A DNA stretch of 64,000 nucleotides from Halobacillus_B rhizosphaerae (GTDB lineage: Bacteria; Bacillota; Bacilli; Bacillales; Halobacillaceae), in NCBI RefSeq assembly GCF_046719735.1, contig NZ_JAUTWQ010000001.1, positions 682,001-746,000 on the forward strand. The letters are read 5' to 3'. This document shows, one piece after another, positions 61,472 to 64,000 of the stretch. How positions within the stretch are numbered: position 1 is the stretch's first letter; each line of letters opens with the position of its first letter. Under the pieces are notes generated by a model. The model saw nothing but the letters and a program-made list of their open reading frames with translations. It had not been told where the DNA came from and made no database searches. Made by a program: the position numbers and the translations under genes.

Positions 61472-61780
61472 TTATGCTTGATTATTCTTTTTTGACAATC
61501 GTTTTCCAATGGTTACAGCAAGCCCGGCGAGGATAAGCAGTAATCCATTTCCCACGATGACATAACCTACTAATACTCCATACATCACTCCCCAACCGCC
61601 ACTCGACCCTGCCAGGAGGGCCCCAATTAAAATGCCAACGATGACACCAATAAGGACCAGCCAAAGTCCGGAACCCCATAAAGGTAAACGGCCAATTCTA
61701 TACCACTTAATGGCGTACCAGTTTGCTAAGATTAATAAGCAAAAGATAATGATGCTAATCGCCCCATCCAGATCCTGCAT
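61472..61780 (-). CDS. Small three-helix membrane protein
   Basis: A 102-residue hydrophobic protein with three predicted helices and Gly-rich segments (VGILIGALLAGSSGGWGVMYGVLVG). It ends with the basic tail GKRLSKKNNQA. AGGAGG lies seven bases before the ATG on the minus strand and a terminator follows, so it is a real gene. No family recognised. Confidence 0.6.
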   Translation of the reverse strand: MQDLDGAISIIIFCLLILANWYAIKWYRIGRLPLWGSGLWLVLIGVIVGILIGALLAGSSGGWGVMYGVLVGYVIVGNGLLLILAGLAVTIGKRLSKKNNQA

Positions 61781-61916
61781 GTAATCCCTCCTGAAAATAA
61801 AGGCATAGGTTTAATATATTGCAGATTGGAATATTTTACAAATTTATGTTGTCTCCGTTTAATAAAAAAATTTTCTAATGAAGTTGATTGTCGATATTTG
61901 TTTTTAAACAACTTAC

Positions 61917-61971
61917 TTTGAAATCGAGACTTATAGTATTGGACAGGTTTATGGAAGACTCAGTTACAGGA
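61917..61971 (+). repeat. Dispersed repeat, copy E (palindrome type)
   Basis: TTTGAAATCGAGACTTATAG ... GGACAGGTTTATGGAAGACTC AG. It matches copy A over both halves with decay, including the GGxCAGGtTTaTGGAAGACTCAG right half. It ends close to the truncated acetyltransferase gene. Confidence 0.7.
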
Positions 61972-62004
61972 TAATAATGGTTTTATATATGTTATGTTTT
62001 CGGT

Positions 62005-62337
62005 GTGTTTAGAAAGGAAGATGGAAAGCATTTAGGTATGGTTGATTTCTCGACACTAGCGAGAGGCGGCTTCCAATGGGGGAGGTTAGGATATACAATT
62101 CATAATCAATATTGGAGAAAGGGTTATGGTAAAGAAGCTGTAAGGGAAGCAATTAATATTGCTTTTAACCATATGGATTTCCACCGAATTGAAGCCCATA
62201 TAAATACAGATAATGCTCCTTCGATTCATTTAGCAGAAAATGTCGGTATGGAATATGAATGTACTAGAAAAGGTTTTATATTTGAATTTGGAGAGTGGAC
62301 CGATAACCTCATTTACACCATAAATTCAATACAATAG
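62005..62337 (+). pseudogene. GNAT acetyltransferase (RimJ/RimL type), missing its N-terminus
   Basis: The 110-residue remnant has FRKEDGKHLGMVDFSTLARG, GYTIHNQYWRKGYGKEAVREA (the acetyl-CoA loop) and TDNAPSIHLAENVGMEYECTRKG, the C-terminal two-thirds of a RimJ/RimL-like N-acetyltransferase. About 60-70 N-terminal residues are absent. Family-like sequence (FYICYVFGVFRKED) extends a few codons upstream of the GTG and stops at a TAA at 61975, directly next to repeat copy E. The gene therefore looks cut at the repeat. Expression from the GTG is possible but unlikely to give an active enzyme. Confidence 0.7.
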
Positions 62338-62372
62338 AGAATACTATACAAATGACATTGAAAGGGGAAAAC

Positions 62373-62717
62373 ATGATGTCGGAAAATGATACACCTCATT
62401 CAATTGATGCGTATATTGTACAATTTCCTCAAAAGGTGCAAGAAATACTGGAAAAAATAAGTTATAAAATGCCAACTCTTGCTTTAAAAGGAAATTTAGT
62501 GCATTTTGCTGCTTACAAGAACCATATAGGATTCTATCCAACTCCTGACGGTATTAATGCGTTTAAAGAGAAATTGCAGCAATATAAAACTTCAAAAGGT
62601 GCCGTACAATTTCCTATTGATAGACCCATTCCTTATGAACTAATTGGTCAAATAGTAAAATATAGAGTAGTTGAAAATCAGCGTAAAGCTGAAGTAAAAC
62701 TAAAAAAGAAGAGCTGA
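62373..62717 (+). CDS. DUF1801 domain-containing protein (YdhG-like) with internal deletion
   Basis: A 114-residue protein of the YdhG/DUF1801 family (iron-chaperone/frataxin-like fold): NDTPHSIDAYIVQFPQKVQEIL, NLVHFAAYKNHIGFYPTPDG and GAVQFPIDRPIPYELI. Homologues carry about 15 more residues (an IKEAAPEAEE-type helix end) between EILEKI and SYKMPT; here they are fused directly, EILEKISYKMPT, which points to an in-frame deletion. The ATG at 62373 follows AAAGGGGA. Function of the intact family is not firmly known. Confidence 0.8.
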   Translation: MMSENDTPHSIDAYIVQFPQKVQEILEKISYKMPTLALKGNLVHFAAYKNHIGFYPTPDGINAFKEKLQQYKTSKGAVQFPIDRPIPYELIGQIVKYRVVENQRKAEVKLKKKS

Positions 62718-62761
62718 CGATCGTGAGATATAGTCTGGAAAAGGAATTCTTCAGAATCCAG

Positions 62762-62785
62762 GTATCTCGAATTCAAATCATAAAG
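62762..62785 (+). repeat. Dispersed repeat, copy F (left half only)
   Basis: GTATCTCGAATTCAAATCATAAA, 45 bases after the DUF1801 stop codon, matches the left half of copy C. The right half is not recognisable. Confidence 0.6.
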
Positions 62786-62926
62786 TAAATTTATGTGGGT
62801 AATTGTTCTAAAAGTAATAATTATTTACAGCTTGTAAAATAGGAAGGAATGGTGTATTTCAATAGACTAACAGGGTTAATCCATAGGAGCTTAATTTTGA
62901 ATAATTGTTAGTTTATGAATTAACAA

Positions 62927-63115
62927 TTAATCCTTTTTCTTATTTTTGGTATAGACGTGCCTATAAGCCGAGATTGCCGCCAAAATAGATATAAAAATTT
63001 TTAACCCCAAACTAAGTTCTATACCCTCCGAAGAATCAAGAATCCAAGTGAAAGCAAATCCAAAGATTAACGTAAGTATCGCTATGAATAATGGATTTTT
63101 ATTGAAATTTTCCAT
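62927..63115 (-). CDS. Small two-helix membrane protein
   Basis: A 62-residue protein with two helices (LFIAILTLIFGFAFTWIL and GLKIFISILAAISAY) and a basic tail YTKNKKKD. AGGAGG eight bases before the ATG on the minus strand makes translation likely. Unknown function. Confidence 0.65.
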   Translation of the reverse strand: MENFNKNPLFIAILTLIFGFAFTWILDSSEGIELSLGLKIFISILAAISAYRHVYTKNKKKD

Positions 63116-63385
63116 ATAAATTCCTCCTATTGGATCTTTTTCCCTATCTGTAGGTGTATAAATCCTACTGATGTTAAGTGCCCATCAGCCCTTTTGTTGA
63201 AAAAACTAAGTGACCATTTGATAATTAATTTAAAGTCGTTATCTTTAAACTGGAGCATTTATTCCATAAGTAGAAAAGCCGTTTCATAAAGCGATGGCGC
63301 AGAAGAATTTATGAAGGACGTTGCTGCGTTTTTATTGAAGTTAGAGAGTTGGTAAGATAAATAAGTAAAGTGCAGGAGAATTGTT

Positions 63386-63760
63386 ATGAAGCTGAAATTG
63401 ATTGCTTTTTCTATTATTGCTATATTAATTCTTTCTCTTGGGTTTAGAGTTGTTCCTATTCTCGTGAAGGGAGGGGGGAATCTACATCAAGAACTTCATT
63501 GGATGGTATATGGATATGATCGTGTTTGGTATCACAATCGAGCATATTCGGGGCCCAGCAAAGAGATGACCCTTGAACAGGTTAAAAACGTTTTTGAACA
63601 AGAACAAATTATGCCTACTGGCGAAAAGGTAATCGGTTTGAATGTTTACGATACTCCAAGTTCTATCAAAGCTCAAAAACAAGAAAAAACAGCTACCGTT
63701 TTAATTCTAAAGAAACACAACGGGAGTTTTATTGAGTATTCATTAATTGGTGGTCCATAA
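63386..63760 (+). CDS. Membrane-anchored or secreted hypothetical protein
   Basis: A 124-residue protein with an N-terminal hydrophobic segment (LIAFSIIAILILSLGF) that works as a signal anchor, and a small outer domain with YDRVWYHNRAY and a late TATVLILKKHNGSFIEYSLIGGP strand pair. No family recognised. AGGAGAA precedes the ATG. Repeat copy G follows. Confidence 0.6.
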   Translation: MKLKLIAFSIIAILILSLGFRVVPILVKGGGNLHQELHWMVYGYDRVWYHNRAYSGPSKEMTLEQVKNVFEQEQIMPTGEKVIGLNVYDTPSSIKAQKQEKTATVLILKKHNGSFIEYSLIGGP

Positions 63761-63825
63761 AAAATACGAGGTAGTTACCTTGTTGAACTAAAGGGAGAGT
63801 AAGTGTAAGGTGAACAACATCAAGA

Positions 63826-63872
63826 TATATTAAAATCAAGTCTTACACGAGCTTGAGGCGATTGCATAAAAG
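63826..63872 (+). repeat. Dispersed repeat, copy G
   Basis: ATATTAAAATCAAGTCTTAC then ACGAGCTTGAGGCGATTGCATAAA. It shares AATCAAGTCTTAC and the GGCGAT part with copy C. It lies 66 bases after a stop codon. Confidence 0.6.
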
Positions 63873-63984
63873 CACTCGTTCTTATTGCATAAGAATAGGA
63901 GCTATCATGATGGGATTTTTAAAACTGAGATAGAGCATTTAATTTTGGAATGACTAAATTTAGAGGTATGTCTTAAAGCCTTAA

Positions 63985-64000
63985 ATAGGGGGGGATTATG
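63985..64000 (+). other. Possible start of the next gene at the window edge
   Basis: A run of seven G at 63988-63994 and an ATG at 63998-64000 look like a ribosome binding site and start codon. Nothing further can be read. Confidence 0.3.

Noticed and set aside
55227..63872. CRISPR array
   Set aside because: The repeat copies are 0.5-1.7 kb apart, vary in sequence, contain genes between them and have no cas genes.
55227..63872. Classical integron attC sites
   Set aside because: No RYYYAAC/GTTRRRY core pairs in the right places and no integron integrase in the window; only the layout is similar.

Overview
The window looks like a chromosome segment of a low-GC, endospore-forming member of the Bacillaceae. 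A moderately halophilic genus such as Halobacillus or a relative is my best guess. This is inferred from protein styles (Fin anti-sigma-F family, YfkAB, YkoS/DUF6044, Geobacillus-type lysine 6-dehydrogenase, YxiN/DbpA), AGGAGG-type ribosome binding sites, frequent TTG/GTG starts and intrinsic terminators. No rRNA, tRNA, CRISPR array, prophage or complete insertion sequence was seen.

Layout. 0-8 kb: housekeeping and accessory genes (SET-domain protein, Fin with a sigma-F-like promoter, AbrB-type transporter, broken endonuclease IV gene, DUF421 protein, MFS pump, thioredoxin-reductase-like flavoprotein, copper-binding four-helix protein). 8.3-12.4 kb: a SAM-I riboswitch followed by cysJI (assimilatory sulfite reductase). 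12.5-16 kb: rlmN, a small Cys-rich protein next to a mini M50-like membrane peptidase, and guaC. 16.4-22.9 kb: a tight operon of rfbA, rfbB, a YkoT-like glycosyltransferase, WecD-like and WecE-like enzymes and a YkoS/DUF6044 membrane protein. It reads as dTDP-Fuc4NAc synthesis coupled to a surface glycosylation machine. 23-28 kb: DedA, hydrolase, dbpA, and an ammonium transporter paired with a coiled-coil protein. 28.1-29.1 kb is nearly empty.

29.1-37.5 kb holds the most coherent metabolic unit: a divergent cluster with glutaryl-CoA-dehydrogenase-like and CoA-transferase genes on one side, and an aminotransferase, a ThDP-dependent decarboxylase-like enzyme, an aldehyde dehydrogenase and lysine 6-dehydrogenase on the other. 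Together they can be arranged into a full route lysine -> aminoadipate semialdehyde -> 2-aminoadipate -> 2-oxoadipate -> glutarate semialdehyde -> glutarate -> glutaryl-CoA -> crotonyl-CoA. The 2-oxoadipate decarboxylase step is inferred.

37.7-55 kb is a mixed accessory stretch (hydrolases, a serine hydrolase with an in-frame stop, SDR, YfkAB radical SAM protein, class I aldolase, XRE regulator with a broken membrane peptide, winged-helix/TPR regulator plus MFS pump, GrpB, frameshifted Nudix, lipoprotein). 55-64 kb is AT-rich and unusual: a second-type DNA sliding clamp (dnaN paralog), a YcaQ-like crosslink glycosylase, many tiny membrane proteins and several truncated genes. Most are separated by copies of a dispersed palindromic repeat (core CTCGA-AA-TCGAG followed by an AAAC-GGGGC-TTTAGTTTAAT tail). 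This one-repeat-per-gene layout resembles a gene-cassette array, though no integrase is visible. At least six genes in the window are broken by in-frame stops, homopolymer frameshifts or truncation.
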